Shown here piece after piece: positions 1 through 11,900 of a stretch of 64,000 nt of DNA. Origin of the DNA: Pelomonas sp. V22 (GTDB taxonomy: Bacteria > Pseudomonadota > Gammaproteobacteria > Burkholderiales > Burkholderiaceae_C); the NCBI RefSeq assembly GCF_030014915.1, contig NZ_JAGIXS010000001.1:186001-250000 (forward strand), read 5' to 3'. Below the pieces are notes generated by a model. It saw only the letters and a program-made list of their open reading frames with translations. It was not told the DNA's origin and did no database searches. Within the stretch, counting starts at the first letter, position 1; the number at the start of each line of letters is the position of its first letter. Made by a program: the position numbers and the translations under genes.

Positions 1-845
1 TCCAACTCGACGCCGATGTAGTGGACGCCCGGCCGGCTGCTCTTCACCGCATGCGCCAGGGCGCCGGTGCTGCAGCCGATCTCGACAATGGCCTTGGCCG
101 TGGCGGGAATCAGGGCCAGCAGGTCCGGGTTGTGGCCGGTGGGCGGCGGCAGCGCCTGGGCGGCCTGCTTGGCGCGCACCTCTGCAAACCATTCATCGAG
201 GTTGTAGCTGCCCGTGGCCTGGCTGGTGCCCTGGCCGATGTGGTCCACATAGACCTTCTTTGTGCCCATCAGCACGTCGTTGCCGCACCAGTCCAGGTGG
301 CGCAGCAGGTCCGACTTGCCGGCATCGTGCAGGGCCAGCATGGGCGCCACCATGGGCGCGCCATGCTTGATCGGCAGCGGCCATTGGCGCATCACCTCGA
401 CATTGCAGAGCATGCAGGGCGGATGCAGATAGGGCACGGCGCCGTAGGCATAGGGAATGTCGAAACCGTCGCGGTTCACATAGGCCACGCCGCCGGCGCC
501 GTAGTCGCCGGGCTGCAGGGCTTCGGCCAGCAACTCGAGGAAACCATCGCGGCGGATCACGATGTCGGTATCCAGGAACAGCACCGGGCCGCTCAGGCCC
601 AGCTCCGTGATCGCCCAGGCCATGCCAGGGCCGTGGTGGATGTTGTAGCCCATCACGTGCAGGGCCACGTTCTCGAAGCCGGCCGCCACCTCGCGGATCT
701 TCTCCACATGCTCGGGCGTCGAGCCATCGACCACGTGCACCGGGTTCGAATAGAACTGCCGCAGCGAGCTCAACAGGCCCTGCAGCAGTTCGGGCGAGTT
801 ATAGGAGACGGCCACCACGGGAATGGTGTGGATGTCGACCTTCAT
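1..845 (-). CDS. Glycosyltransferase with C-terminal methyltransferase domain, partial (3' end outside window)
   Basis: Read on the minus strand from the ATG at 845, this frame stays open to the window edge (at least 281 residues); the C-terminus is missing. The N-terminal part begins with an IPVVAVSYNSPELL-type strand and has VLFLDTDIVI near residue 105, the acidic motif of nucleotide-sugar glycosyltransferases (GT2/GT-A fold). Near residue 255 a second domain begins with IVEIGCSTGALAHA, a glycine-rich SAM-binding loop of class I methyltransferases. The protein therefore looks like a fusion of a glycosyltransferase and a methyltransferase, probably acting on a surface glycan in the cytoplasm. 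Its start overlaps the stop of the upstream acyltransferase by four bases (ATGA), so the two are translationally coupled. Sugar and acceptor cannot be told. Confidence 0.75.
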   Translation of the reverse strand, partial: MKVDIHTIPVVAVSYNSPELLQGLLSSLRQFYSNPVHVVDGSTPEHVEKIREVAAGFENVALHVMGYNIHHGPGMAWAITELGLSGPVLFLDTDIVIRRDGFLELLAEALQPGDYGAGGVAYVNRDGFDIPYAYGAVPYLHPPCMLCNVEVMRQWPLPIKHGAPMVAPMLALHDAGKSDLLRHLDWCGNDVLMGTKKVYVDHIGQGTSQATGSYNLDEWFAEVRAKQAAQALPPPTGHNPDLLALIPATAKAIVEIGCSTGALAHAVKSSRPGVHYIGVEL

Positions 846-1492
846 GGGTTGGTTCCCTCCGCGCTGACTTGACCCACCACCTGCGCCGGATTGCCGGCCA
901 CGATGCTCATGGGCGGCGCTTCGAAGCCAGGCGTCACTACCGCGCCGGCCGCAATCACGCAGCCCCGGCCAATCTTCACGCCCTTCAAGAGGGTGACGCG
1001 CGAGCCGATGAAAACCTCATCGCCCACTTCAACGCCGGCCGGGCGCGGATCGGGCGAGCGACGGTGCGGCAGGCGCAGGTCGTGCGAATTGCTGTCCATC
1101 ACATGCAACTCGGGGCCGACGAGCACATTGGCGCCGAAGCGGATGCTGGCGCCCTCGGAGATCAGCACGCAGCGGTTGTTGAAGACGCAGCCCGGGCCGA
1201 TCTCGATCAGCGACTCGGGCGTCCGCGCCTCCACATAAGTACAGCTGTGCGCGCCGGGCGAGCGCGGCACGCCGAAGACGGCCGTGGCGTCGATGCGGAT
1301 GCGGCCAGCGCCCTTGAACTGCGTGGGCGTCAGCAGGTTCAGCGTGCGGGCGCCCTGACCCGTCAGCTCGATCCGCCCACGCTCCGAGGTGTGGAAGAAA
1401 TAGTGGATCAGGAGGCCGCGCACCCACAGTTCCAGGTCCAGCGGATTGCTGCGGGACAGTCGCTTGCGCAGGCCTTCGATGATGTTCAGCAT
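842..1492 (-). CDS. Hexapeptide-repeat acyltransferase (maltose O-acetyltransferase/WbbJ type)
   Basis: 216 residues. The C-terminal two thirds are a left-handed beta-helix acyltransferase: repeating [LIV]-G-x4 hexads such as IEIGPGCVF, IRFGANVLVGPELHV and VFIGSRVTLLKGVKIGRG, followed by the usual IAAGAVVTPG and SIVAGNPAQVVG ending. The catalytic His of this family is probably the one in MDSNSHDLR. The first 75 residues look like the variable N-terminal part of O-acetyltransferases that modify lipopolysaccharide or capsule sugars. It lies in a minus-strand run with glycosyltransferases on both sides, 18 bases after one and overlapping the next by four bases, so an O-acetyl group on the same glycan is the likely product. 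The ATG at 1492 fits the reading frame well. Confidence 0.85.
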   Translation of the reverse strand: MLNIIEGLRKRLSRSNPLDLELWVRGLLIHYFFHTSERGRIELTGQGARTLNLLTPTQFKGAGRIRIDATAVFGVPRSPGAHSCTYVEARTPESLIEIGPGCVFNNRCVLISEGASIRFGANVLVGPELHVMDSNSHDLRLPHRRSPDPRPAGVEVGDEVFIGSRVTLLKGVKIGRGCVIAAGAVVTPGFEAPPMSIVAGNPAQVVGQVSAEGTNP

Positions 1493-1510
1493 GGTGCGAA
1501 GCCCGCCGGT

Positions 1511-2467
1511 TCAGAACTTGTGCAAGGCGAGGAACTCCTGCCAGATCGGCAGGAACTCGTCCTCCGCACCCGGCTCACCATCCCGCATGCGCGGCAGCAC
1601 ACGGCAGAAGGGCTGCATGTCTTCCTGCCCCGTGTAGCGCTGATGAAGGGCAGCGGCAATGCCGTCGTAGCACTGCCTCGCATGCTCCTCGCCCAGTTGG
1701 CCGATGCGCCGCGCGCCCACGGCCAGGGCGGCATAGCCCAGGTGGGCCGCCTTCATGTGCTTGCCGTAGAGCTGGTTGGAGTGCCCCTCGCCACCGGTGC
1801 GGAAGTGGCCGAGCCGGTCCTGGATGTAGGCGACCGGCCCGTTCAGGCTGGCAGCCAGGAAGGCTCCGAGGTCCCACAGGCCAGCGTAGGAGACGCCGCC
1901 GAACTCCGGCTTGAAAAGGAGCGCGGCCGACTGCCGGGTCATCACGCAATTGGAGAACTCGCCGAACCAGTTCTGGCACTTCGGGATGGTGGTGGTGAAC
2001 ATCGCGCCCGCGTCCAGCGAGACGACGCGGCTCATCGCCTGCAGCACGCCGGCCGGTATCGGCATGCCCTCGATGGGCTGGCCGCGCTCATTGGCCGTCC
2101 AGCGGGCGCTGATGCTGCAGGAGAAACTCCCGGCCCCATGGATCGCCCGGTGGGCGGCATAGAAGTCCGGGTAGATCACATCGTCATCCAGCAGCAGGTG
2201 CACCAGCTCGGTGCTGTTGTCCCAGAGCTTGAGCAGGTGCAGGAAGTTCTCGTAGGCACCGACGCGCGGCCCCTCGTGGATCTCGATCGGCAGGCGCTCG
2301 CGTGCCACCAGCATGGCGGGTGATTCCAGGATCTGGCGGAACTCCCCGCCCGGGCTGTCGTCCGAAACGATGATGCGGTGACTCTTGTGCGTCTGCGTGA
2401 CCAGGCTGGTCATCAGCTCGACCATGTACTTGGTCTTGTAGGCAGGAATCAGCGTGGTGATTTGCAT
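1511..2467 (-). CDS. Family 2 glycosyltransferase
   Basis: 318 residues starting ITTLIPAYKTKYMVELMTSL, the typical first strand of GT2 enzymes, followed by IIVSDDSPGG (nucleotide-binding Asp) and LLLDDDVIYPDFY near residue 95, the DxD metal-binding motif. No membrane segment is visible, so it is a soluble or peripheral cytoplasmic transferase. It is the first gene of a three-gene minus-strand run with the acyltransferase and the glycosyltransferase/methyltransferase fusion. Its start is about 450 bases from the divergently transcribed giant repeat gene, so both promoters must lie in that gap. Donor and acceptor sugars are unknown. Confidence 0.85.
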   Translation of the reverse strand: MQITTLIPAYKTKYMVELMTSLVTQTHKSHRIIVSDDSPGGEFRQILESPAMLVARERLPIEIHEGPRVGAYENFLHLLKLWDNSTELVHLLLDDDVIYPDFYAAHRAIHGAGSFSCSISARWTANERGQPIEGMPIPAGVLQAMSRVVSLDAGAMFTTTIPKCQNWFGEFSNCVMTRQSAALLFKPEFGGVSYAGLWDLGAFLAASLNGPVAYIQDRLGHFRTGGEGHSNQLYGKHMKAAHLGYAALAVGARRIGQLGEEHARQCYDGIAAALHQRYTGQEDMQPFCRVLPRMRDGEPGAEDEFLPIWQEFLALHKF

Positions 2468-2923
2468 GGAATTGCGCAGGGGCGACTGTCGCCCGGATGG
2501 CCGGCGACGATGCGTGATTTAACTCGCGACTCATCAGGGTTCATGGGCAGAACAGCCAAGTATTGCTCCGGCTTTTGTAACCATTGTCGGGACGCCTGAC
2601 CCCTAGCATGGTCGGACCCTGAAATCAGTCCGCCCGGAGCCCCCAATTGCCTGTTTTTATAGCAATATGTGGCCTCAGCAATATTTGTAACAAGCGTGCC
2701 CAGTTCCGGGCTTGCTTGTCGCTCAAGCGAAGCTTGCGACAAGAGTGCTCAAGTTGTGAGCACTCTTGTCGAAAACCGAATGAAGCGGGAAGGCCTCGTG
2801 CATGCGCCATGCGCGAACGCCTGCCCGAATGACAGCAATGGCGTGTGACACTGCGCCTGTGAGATCTGTGTCGAAGATGTCGCCCCTGGGTGGCAATTCA
2901 GCAATGAACCAAGTGAGTTAAAG
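2468..2923. other. 456-base divergent intergenic region upstream of the giant repeat gene
   Basis: No convincing gene is seen here. It separates the minus-strand glycosyltransferase from the plus-strand giant gene and must hold both promoters. The part around 2645-2695 is markedly AT-rich for this genome (runs such as GTTTTTATAGCAATATG), as expected for a promoter, but no convincing -35/-10 pair could be fixed. A strong perfect hairpin follows at 2737-2771. The giant gene has only a weak ribosome-binding site (GTGAGTTAAAG) before its ATG at 2924. Confidence 0.6.
2737..2771. promoter_or_regulatory. Perfect 15-bp inverted repeat upstream of the giant gene
   Basis: Arms CGACAAGAGTGCTCA (2737-2751) and its exact complement (2757-2771) enclose a 5-base loop. 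The outer heptamer CTTGTCG/CGACAAG also occurs at 2715-2721, so the left arm can pair with either side, giving two mutually exclusive hairpins (8-bp stem 2715-2722/2736-2743 or the 15-bp stem). No T-tract follows on either strand, so it is not a standard intrinsic terminator. Its position 153 bases before the start suggests an operator or a folded 5' leader of the giant gene transcript. Confidence 0.6.
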
Positions 2924-5900
2924 ATGGCCTCTATCATTTCCAGCCTCTCGACAGCACAGATCGCCAGTCTTGCCACTCAAACACTCGCCAAGCTGACCAC
3001 CGAAGACTGGGCAGCTTTCAACTCCGACCAGATAGCGGCCCTCACAACCCGGCAAGTCGGCACGCTCGGCACCTTCGCCATCGCTTCGCTGTCCAGCGAC
3101 CAGATCGCCAAGTTCCAGACCGAAGACCTGCGGGCGCTGTCCACCACGGCCCTGCGCTCGATGAGCACCGACCGGCTCGGTGCGCTGAACTCTGACCAGC
3201 TCGCGGCCTTTGGTACCAACCAGGTCTCGACCCTGACCACCACCCAGTTGGCCGGCCTCGTCAGCGACGATCTGAACGCCTTCACCAGCGACCAGTTCAA
3301 ATCCTTCACCTCGGCCCAGATGGCCGGCCTGACGACCGACCAGATCGGCAAGCTGCAGACCGACGACCTGCGCGCCCTCAGCACCGGCGCCCTGCGCGCC
3401 CTGAACACCGCCCAGTTGGGCGCCCTCAACTCCGACCAGTTCGCCGCGCTGAGCACCACCCAGGTGGTGTCGCTTACCACGGCCCAGTTGGCGGGCTTGA
3501 CCACCGACGACCTCAACGGCCTGACCAGCGACCAGTTCAAGGTCCTCGGTTCCGCCCAGGTGGCCGGCCTCACGACCGACCAGATCAAGGCGCTGCAGAC
3601 CGATGACCTGGCGGCGATCAGCACCGCCGGCATCAAGGGGATGAATTCAGCCCAGATCGCCGCGATGAGCACCGACGAGGTGCGGGCGATGGGCACGGCC
3701 CAGTTCAATGCCCTCGGATCCAGCCAGCTGGCGGGGCTGCGAACCGACCAGATCGCCAAGCTGGAAACCGACGACCTGCGCGCCATTAACACCGGCGCGC
3801 TTCGTGCTTTGAACAGCGACCAATTCGCAGCACTCACGTCGGACCAGACCGCTGCCCTGACCTCGGCCCAGGTCGTCTCGCTGACCACTGGCCAGATCGC
3901 CGCCATGGCCAGCGACGACCTGAACGCCTTCACCACCGACCAGTTCAAGGTCCTGACCTCGCTGCAGATCGGCGCCATCGGTACCGACCAGGTGGGCAAG
4001 CTGCAGTCCGACGACCTGGCTTCGATCTCCACGGCCGGCATCAAGGGCCTCAACTCGGCTCAGATTGCCGCCCTGACCACCGATGAAGTGGTGGCCCTCG
4101 GCACTCAGCAAGTCGCTGCGCTGGGTACGGCCCAGGTGGCCGGCCTGCGCACCGACCAGATGGCCAAGCTGGAGACCGACGACCTGCGCGCCATCGGCAC
4201 GGCCGCCCTGCGCTCGCTCAGCACGGACCAGCTCGGTGCCCTCGGCTCCGACCAGTTGGCCGCCATGACCACGGCCCAGGTCAACTCGCTGACCTCGACC
4301 CAGATCAAGGGCCTGGTCAGCGATGACCTGAACGCCTTCACGAGCGACCAGTTCAAGGCCATGGGCTCGGCGACCATCGCCGCGATCACGACCGACCAGA
4401 TCAAGACGCTGCAGACCCAGGATCTGGCCGCCATCTCGACCGCCGGCGTGCGCGGCCTGTCTTCCGATCAGGTCGCTGCGCTGAGCACCGACGAGATCGT
4501 GGCCCTGGGCACAGCCCAGTTCGCTGCCATGACCTCGGCCCAGCTGGCCGGCCTGCGCACCGACCAGATCACCAAGCTGGAGAGCGACGACCTGCGTGCC
4601 ATCAGCACCGCCGCGCTGTCCAAGCTGACGTCCGACCAGACCGCCGCGCTGACCAGCGACCAGGTCGCCCAGCTGACCACGGCCCAGATCGCCTCGCTGG
4701 CCACCACGCCGGTCAACCAGCTCGGCTCGTTCTCGACCGATGACATCCGCGCCCTGACCACGGCCCAGGCGGCCGCGCTGACCTCGGCCCAGGTCAAGGC
4801 CCTCGGCACCGACCAGATCGCCAAGTTCGAGACCGATGACCTGCGCGCGCTGAACACTGGCGCCATCAAGGCCCTCGGCACCGATCAACTCGCAGCGCTG
4901 AACTCCGACCAGATCGGCGCCCTCACCTCGGCCCAGGTCGTCTCGCTCACGACGGCCCAGGTGGCCGGCCTGCAGACCGACGACCTGAACGCCCTGGTCA
5001 GCGATCAGATCAAGGTCCTGAGCTCGCTGCAGATCGGTGCCATCACGACCGACCAGCTGAAGGCCATGACCACGGACGACGTGGCAGCCATTTCCACGGC
5101 AGGCATCAAGGGCCTGACCTCGACCCAGCTCGGCGCCATGACCACCGACGAGGTCGTGGGCCTCAGCACCGCCCAGGTGGCAGCCATGGGCAGCGCCCAG
5201 GTCGTGGGCCTGCGCACCGACCAGATGGCCAAGCTGGAAACCGACGACCTGCGCGCCATCAACACGGGCGCGCTGCGCTCGCTGAACAGCGACCAGCTCG
5301 GCGCCTTGACCAGCGACCAGTTGGCAGCCATGACCACGGCGCAAGTCAACTCGCTGACCTCGACCCAGATCAAGGGCCTGGCCAGCGATGACCTGAACGC
5401 CTTCACCAGCGACCAGTTCAAGGCCATGGCCTCGGCCACGATCGCGTCGCTGTCGACCGACCAGATCAAGACGCTGCAGACGCAGGACCTGGCCGCGATC
5501 TCCACCGCCGGCATCCGCGGTCTTGGTTCCGACCAGATCGGCGCGCTGACGACCGACGAAATCGTCGCGATGACGACGGCCCAGTTCGCCTCGCTCACCT
5601 CGGCCCAGGTGGCCGGCCTGCGCACCGACCAGATCACCAAGCTGGAGAGCGACGACCTGCGCGCCCTGAGCACCGGCGCACTGTCCAAGCTGAGCACCGA
5701 CCAGACGGCGGCGCTGACCTCCGACCAGGTCGCCCAGCTGACCACGGCCCAGGTCGCGGCCCTGGCCACGACGCCGGCCAACCAGATCGGCTCCTTCTCG
5801 ACCGACGACATCCGTGCGCTGACCACGGCCCAGGCCGCCGCCATCACCTCGGCGCAGATCAAGGGCATCGGCACCGACCAGATGGCCAAGTTCGAGACCG

Positions 5901-8900
5901 ACGACCTGCGCGCGCTGAACACCGGCGCCATCAAGGCCTTGTCGACCGACCAGCTGGCCGCGCTGAACTCCGACCAGATCGGTGCGCTCACCACGGCCCA
6001 GCTCGTCTCGCTGACCACGGCCCAGGTGGCCGGCCTGCAGACCGACGACCTGAACGCCCTGACCACCGACCAGATCAAGGTGCTCGGCTCCGGCCAGATC
6101 GCGGCGCTGACCACCGATCAGCTGAAGGCCATGCAGACCGACGATGTGGCGGCGATCTCGACCGCCGGCGTCAAGGGTATGTCTTCGGCTCAGGTTGCTG
6201 CGCTGACCACCGATGAGGTGGTCGCCATGGGCACGGCCCAGTTCGCAGCGCTCGGCTCGGCCCAGGTGGCCGGCCTGCGCACCGACCAGATGGCCAAGCT
6301 GGAAACGGACGATCTGCGTGCGATCAACACCGCCACGCTGCGCGCCCTCAACACCGACCAGCTCGGCGCGCTGAACTCCGACCAACTGGCCGCGATGATG
6401 ACCTCGCAGGTCAATTCGCTGACCTCCGCCCAGATCCAGGGCCTGGTCAGCGATGACCTGAACGCCTTCACCAGCGACCAGTTCAAGAACATGACGTCGG
6501 GCCAGATCGCGGCCATGACGACCGACCAGATCAAGACCCTGCAGACACAGGACCTGGCCGCCATTTCCACCGCCGGCGTCAAGGGTCTCTCCTCGGCCCA
6601 GGTCGCCGCGCTGACCACGGACGAGGTGGTGGCGCTGGGCACCGTCCAGGTGGCCGCGCTCGGCTCGGCCCAGGTGGCCGGCCTGCGCACCGACCAGATG
6701 GCCAAGCTGGAGACCGACGACCTGCGTGCGCTGAACACCGGCGCGCTGAGAGCCCTCAACACCGACCAGCTCGGCGCCCTGAACTCCGACCAGCTCGGCG
6801 CCATGACCACGGCGCAGGTCAACTCCCTGACCTCGACCCAGATCAGGGGCCTGGTCAGTGACGACCTGAACGCCTTCACGACCGACCAGTTCAAGAACAT
6901 GTCGTCCGGCCAGATCGCGGCCATGACGACCGACCAGATCAAGACGCTGCAAACGCAGGACCTGGCCGCCATCTCGACGGCCGGCGTCAAGGGCCTGTCG
7001 TCCGACCAGGTCGCGGCGATGACGACCGACGAGATTCAAGCCCTCGGTACGGCGCAGTTCGCTGCCATGGGCACGGCCCAGCTCAACGGCCTGCGCACCG
7101 ACCAGATCATCAAGCTGGAAAGCGACGACCTGCGGGCCATCAGCACGGGTGTGCTGTCCAAGCTGAGCTCCGACCAGATCGCGGCACTGACCTCCGATCA
7201 GGTCTCGCAGCTGACCACGGCCCAAGTCGCGGCCCTGGCCACGACGCCGGCCAACCAGCTCGGCGCCTTCTCGACCGACGACATCCGCGCGATGACCACG
7301 GCCCAGGCCGCGGCCATCACCTCGGCCCAGATCAAGGGCCTGACCACCGACCAGGTGGCCAAGTTCGAGACCGATGACCTGCGCGCCCTGAACACGGCCG
7401 CGATCAAGGCCTTCGGCACCGACCAGCTGGCCGCGCTGAACTCCGACCAGATCGGCGCGCTGAGCAGCGCCCAGGTGGTGTCGCTGACCACGGCCCAGAT
7501 TGCCGGCCTGCAGACCGACGACCTGAACGCCCTGGTGAGCGACCAGATCAAGGTGCTGACCTCCACGCAAGTCGGTGCGATCACCACCGACCAGCTGAAG
7601 GCCATGACCACCGACGATGTGGCGGCCATCTCCACGGCCGGCATCAAGGGCCTCTCGTCCACCCAGATCGGCGCCCTGACCACCGACGAGGTCGTGGGCC
7701 TGAACACGGCCCAGATGGCCGCGCTCGGCTCGGCCCAGGTGGCCGGCCTGCGCACCGACCAGATGGCCAAGCTGGAGACCGACGACCTGCGTGCGCTGAA
7801 CACCGGCGCGCTGAGAGCCCTCAACACCGACCAGCTCGGCGCCCTGAACTCCGACCAGCTCGGCGCCATGACCACGGCGCAGGTCAACTCCCTGACCTCG
7901 ACCCAGATCAGGGGCCTGGTCAGTGACGACCTGAACGCCTTCACGACCGACCAGTTCAAGAACATGTCGTCCGGCCAGATCGCGGCCATGACGACCGACC
8001 AGATCAAGACGCTGCAGACGCAAGACCTGGCCGCCATCTCGACGGCCGGCGTCAAGGGCCTGCTGTCCGACCAGGTCGCGGCCATGACGACCGACGAGAT
8101 CCAGGCGCTTGGCACGGCGCAGTTCGCCGCCATGGGCACGGCCCAGCTCAACGGCCTGCGCACCGACCAGATCATCAAGCTGGAAAGCGATGACCTGCGT
8201 GCGATCAGCACGGGCGTGCTGTCCAAGCTGAGTTCCGACCAGATCGCGGCGCTGACCTCCGATCAGGTAGCCCAGCTGACCACGGCCCAGGTTGCCTCGT
8301 TGGCCACGACGCCGGCCAACCAGCTCGGCGCCTTCTCGACCGACGACATCCGCGCGCTGACCACGGCGCAGGCGGCAGCCCTGACCAGCTCGCAGGTCAA
8401 GGGCCTGACCACCGACCAGATGGCCAAGTTCGAGACGGATGATCTGCGTGCGCTCAACACCGGCGCCGTCCGCGCCCTCGGCACCGACCAGATCGCGGCC
8501 CTGAACTCCGACCAGATGGCGGCGCTCAGCTCGGCCCAGCTCGTCTCGCTGACCACGTCCCAGGTGGCCGGCCTGCAGACCGACGACCTGAACGCCCTGG
8601 TGACCGACCAGATCAAGGTCCTCACCTCGGGCCAGATCGCCGCACTGACGACCGATCAGATCAAGGCCATGCAGACCGACGACGTGGCGGCGATCTCCAC
8701 CGCCGGCGTCAAGGGCCTGACCTCGACGCAGCTCGGCGCCCTCACCACCGATGAGGTGGTGGCCCTGAACACGGCCCAGATGGCCGCGCTCGGCTCGGGC
8801 CAGGTGGCTGGCCTGCGCACCGACCAGATGGCCAAGCTGGAAACCGATGACCTGCGCGCCATCGGTACCGGTGCCCTGCGTGCGCTGAACAGCGACCAGC

Positions 8901-11900
8901 TCGGCGCGCTGACCTCGGATCAGCTGGCCTCGATGACGACCAACCAGGTCAATTCGCTGACCTCCAGCCAGATCCAGGGTCTGGCCACGGATGACCTGAA
9001 CGCCTTCAGCACCGACCAGTTCAAGGCCATGGCCTCGGCCACGGTGGCTGCGCTGACGACCGACCAGGTCAAGGCGCTGCAGACGCAGGACCTGGCCGTG
9101 CTGTCCACCGCCGGCATCCGCGGCTTCAACTCGGCCCAGATCGCCGCGCTGACCACGGACGAGGTGGTGGCGATGACGACGGCCCAGTACGCCGCCCTCG
9201 GCACGGCCCAGGTGGCCGGCCTGCGCACCGACCAGATCACCAAGCTGGAAAGCGATGACCTGCGCGCCATCGGCACGGGCGTGATCTCCAAGTTCACGAC
9301 CGACCAGTTCGCCGCGCTGACCTCCGACCAGGTGGCCGTGCTGACCACGGCGCAAGTCGCGGCCCTGGCCACGACGCCGGCCAACCAGCTCGGCGCCCTG
9401 TCCACCGACGACATCCGTGCCCTGACCACGGCCCAGGCCGCTGCCCTGACCTCTTCGCAGGTCAAGGGTCTGTCGACCGACCAGATGGCCAAGCTGGAGA
9501 CCGATGACCTGCGGGCCATCAACACGGCCGCCATCAAGGCCCTGGGCACCGACCAGATCGCCGCGCTGAACTCCGACCAGATGGGCGCGCTGACCACGGC
9601 GCAGGTCAGCTCGCTGACCACCGCCCAGGTGGCCGGCCTGCAGACCGACGACCTGAACGCCCTGGTCAGCGACCAGATCCGCGTGCTGTCCTCGGCCCAG
9701 ATCGGCGCGCTGACGACCGATCAGGTCAAGACCATGCAGACCGACGATGTGGCGGCCCTCTCCACCGCCGGCATCAAGGGCCTCAACTCGGCCCAGATCG
9801 CGGCCATGACCACCGATGAAACGGTGGCCATGACCACGGCCCAGTACGCCGCCCTGAGCTCGGCCCAGGTGGCAGGCCTGCGCACCGACCAGATCGTCAA
9901 GCTGGAAAGCGACGACCTGCGCGCCATCAACACCGGCGCCCTGTCCAAGTTCAGCAGCGACCAGTTCGCGGCACTGACCTCCGACCAGGTGGCCCAGCTG
10001 ACCACGGCCCAGGTCGCAACGCTGAGCACGACGCCGGTCAACCTGCTGGGTGCCCTGTCCACCGACGACATCCGGGCCCTGACCACGGCCCAGGCCGCTG
10101 CGCTGACCAGCTCGCAGGTCAAGGGCTTCTCGACCGACCAGATGGCCAAGCTGGAGACCGATGACCTGCGTGCCATCAACACGGCCGCCATCAAGGCCCT
10201 GGGCACCGACCAGCTCGCTGCACTGAACTCCGACCAGATCGGCGCGCTCACCACGGCGCAGGTCAGCTCGCTGACCACCGCCCAGGTGGCCGGCCTGCAG
10301 ACTGACGACCTGAATGCCCTGGTGACCGATCAGATCAAGGTCCTGTCTTCCGCCCAGATCGGCGCGCTGACGACCGATCAGGTCAAGGCCATGCAGACCG
10401 ACGATGTGGCGGCCATCTCGACGGCCGGCATCAAGGGCCTCGGCTCTGCGCAGCTTGGCGCCATGACCACCGACGAGGTGGTGGCGATGAACACCGCCCA
10501 GTTCGCTGCCCTCGGCAGCAACCAGGTGGCCGGCCTGCGCACCGACCAGATGGCCAAGCTGGAGACCGACGACCTGCGTGCAATCAGCACGGCCGGCCTG
10601 CGCGCGCTCAGCACCGACCAGCTCGGTGCGCTGAACTCCGACCAGCTCGGCGCGATGACGACCGCCCAGGTCAACATCCTGACCTCGACGCAGATCCGCG
10701 GCCTGGTCAGCGACGACCTGAACGCCTTCACCAGCGACCAGTTCAAGGCCATGGCCTCGTCCACGGTGGCCGCCCTGACGACCGATCAGATCAAGACCCT
10801 GCAGACCGCCGACCTGGCTGCCATCTCCACCGCTGGCATCAAGGGCTTCGCCTCCGACCAGATCGGCGCGATGACGACCGACGAGATCGTCGCCCTGACG
10901 ACGGCCCAGGTCAGCACGCTGAGCTCGGGCCAGATCGCCGGCCTGCGCACCGACCAGATCACCAAGCTGGAAAGCGACGACCTGCGTGCGCTGAGCACCT
11001 CGGCCCTGTCGAAGTTCTCGACCGACCAGTTCGCAGCGCTGACCTCCGACCAGATCGGCCAGCTGTCCACGGCCCAGATCGTGTCGCTGACCTCGCAGCA
11101 GCTGACCAGCCTGTCGACCGACGACGTGAAGGCGCTGACCACGGCCCAGGCCGCGGCGCTGACCACGGCCCAGGTCAAGGGCCTGTCGAGCGACCAGATG
11201 GCCAAGCTCGAGACCGACGACCTGCGTGCGATCAACACCGCCGCGCTGCGTGGCCTCGGCACCGACCAACTGGCCGGCCTGAGCACCGACCAGCTGAGCG
11301 CCCTGACCTCGGCCCAGGTGTCCTCGCTGACCACGGCGCAAGTCGCGGGTCTCGCGACCGACAAGCTGAACGCCTTCACCAGCGATCAGTTCAAGGCGCT
11401 GACCTCGGCCCAGATCGCCGGCCTCGGCACCGACCAGGTCAAGGCGCTGCAGACGGACGACCTGGCTGCCATCAGCTCGGCCTCGCTGCGCGGCCTGTCG
11501 TCAACGCAGATCGGCGCACTGACCACGGATGAGACCGTGGCCATGACGACGGCCCAGTACGCCTCGCTGACCAGCGCCCAGACCGCCGGCCTGCGCACCG
11601 ACCAGATCGCCAAGCTGGAGACCGATGACCTCCGCGCCATCGGCACGGCGGCCCTGTCCAAGTTCGGCACCGACCAGCTCGGCGCCCTGAACTCCGACCA
11701 GCTCGGCGCGCTGACGACGACGCAGGTGAACTCGCTCACCTCGGTCCAGATCCAGGGCCTGGTCAGCGACGACCTGAACGCCTTCACGACCGACCAGTTC
11801 CGCGCCATGGGCTCGAACCAGGTCGCTGCCATCAGCAGCGATCAGGTCAAGACCCTGCAGACGGCCGACCTGGCAGCGATCTCGACGGCGGGACTGCGTG

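Noticed and set aside
2737-2771. Perfect hairpin as an intrinsic terminator
   Set aside because: No T-run follows on either strand, and it lies between divergent starts, where no gene ends.
3647-11341. Very long open frame on the minus strand (about 2560 codons) opposite the repeat gene
   Set aside because: It is a by-product of 24-bp periodicity and GC-rich third positions in the plus-strand gene. The translation is low-complexity Gly/Arg/His/Val with no signal, domain or ribosome-binding site.
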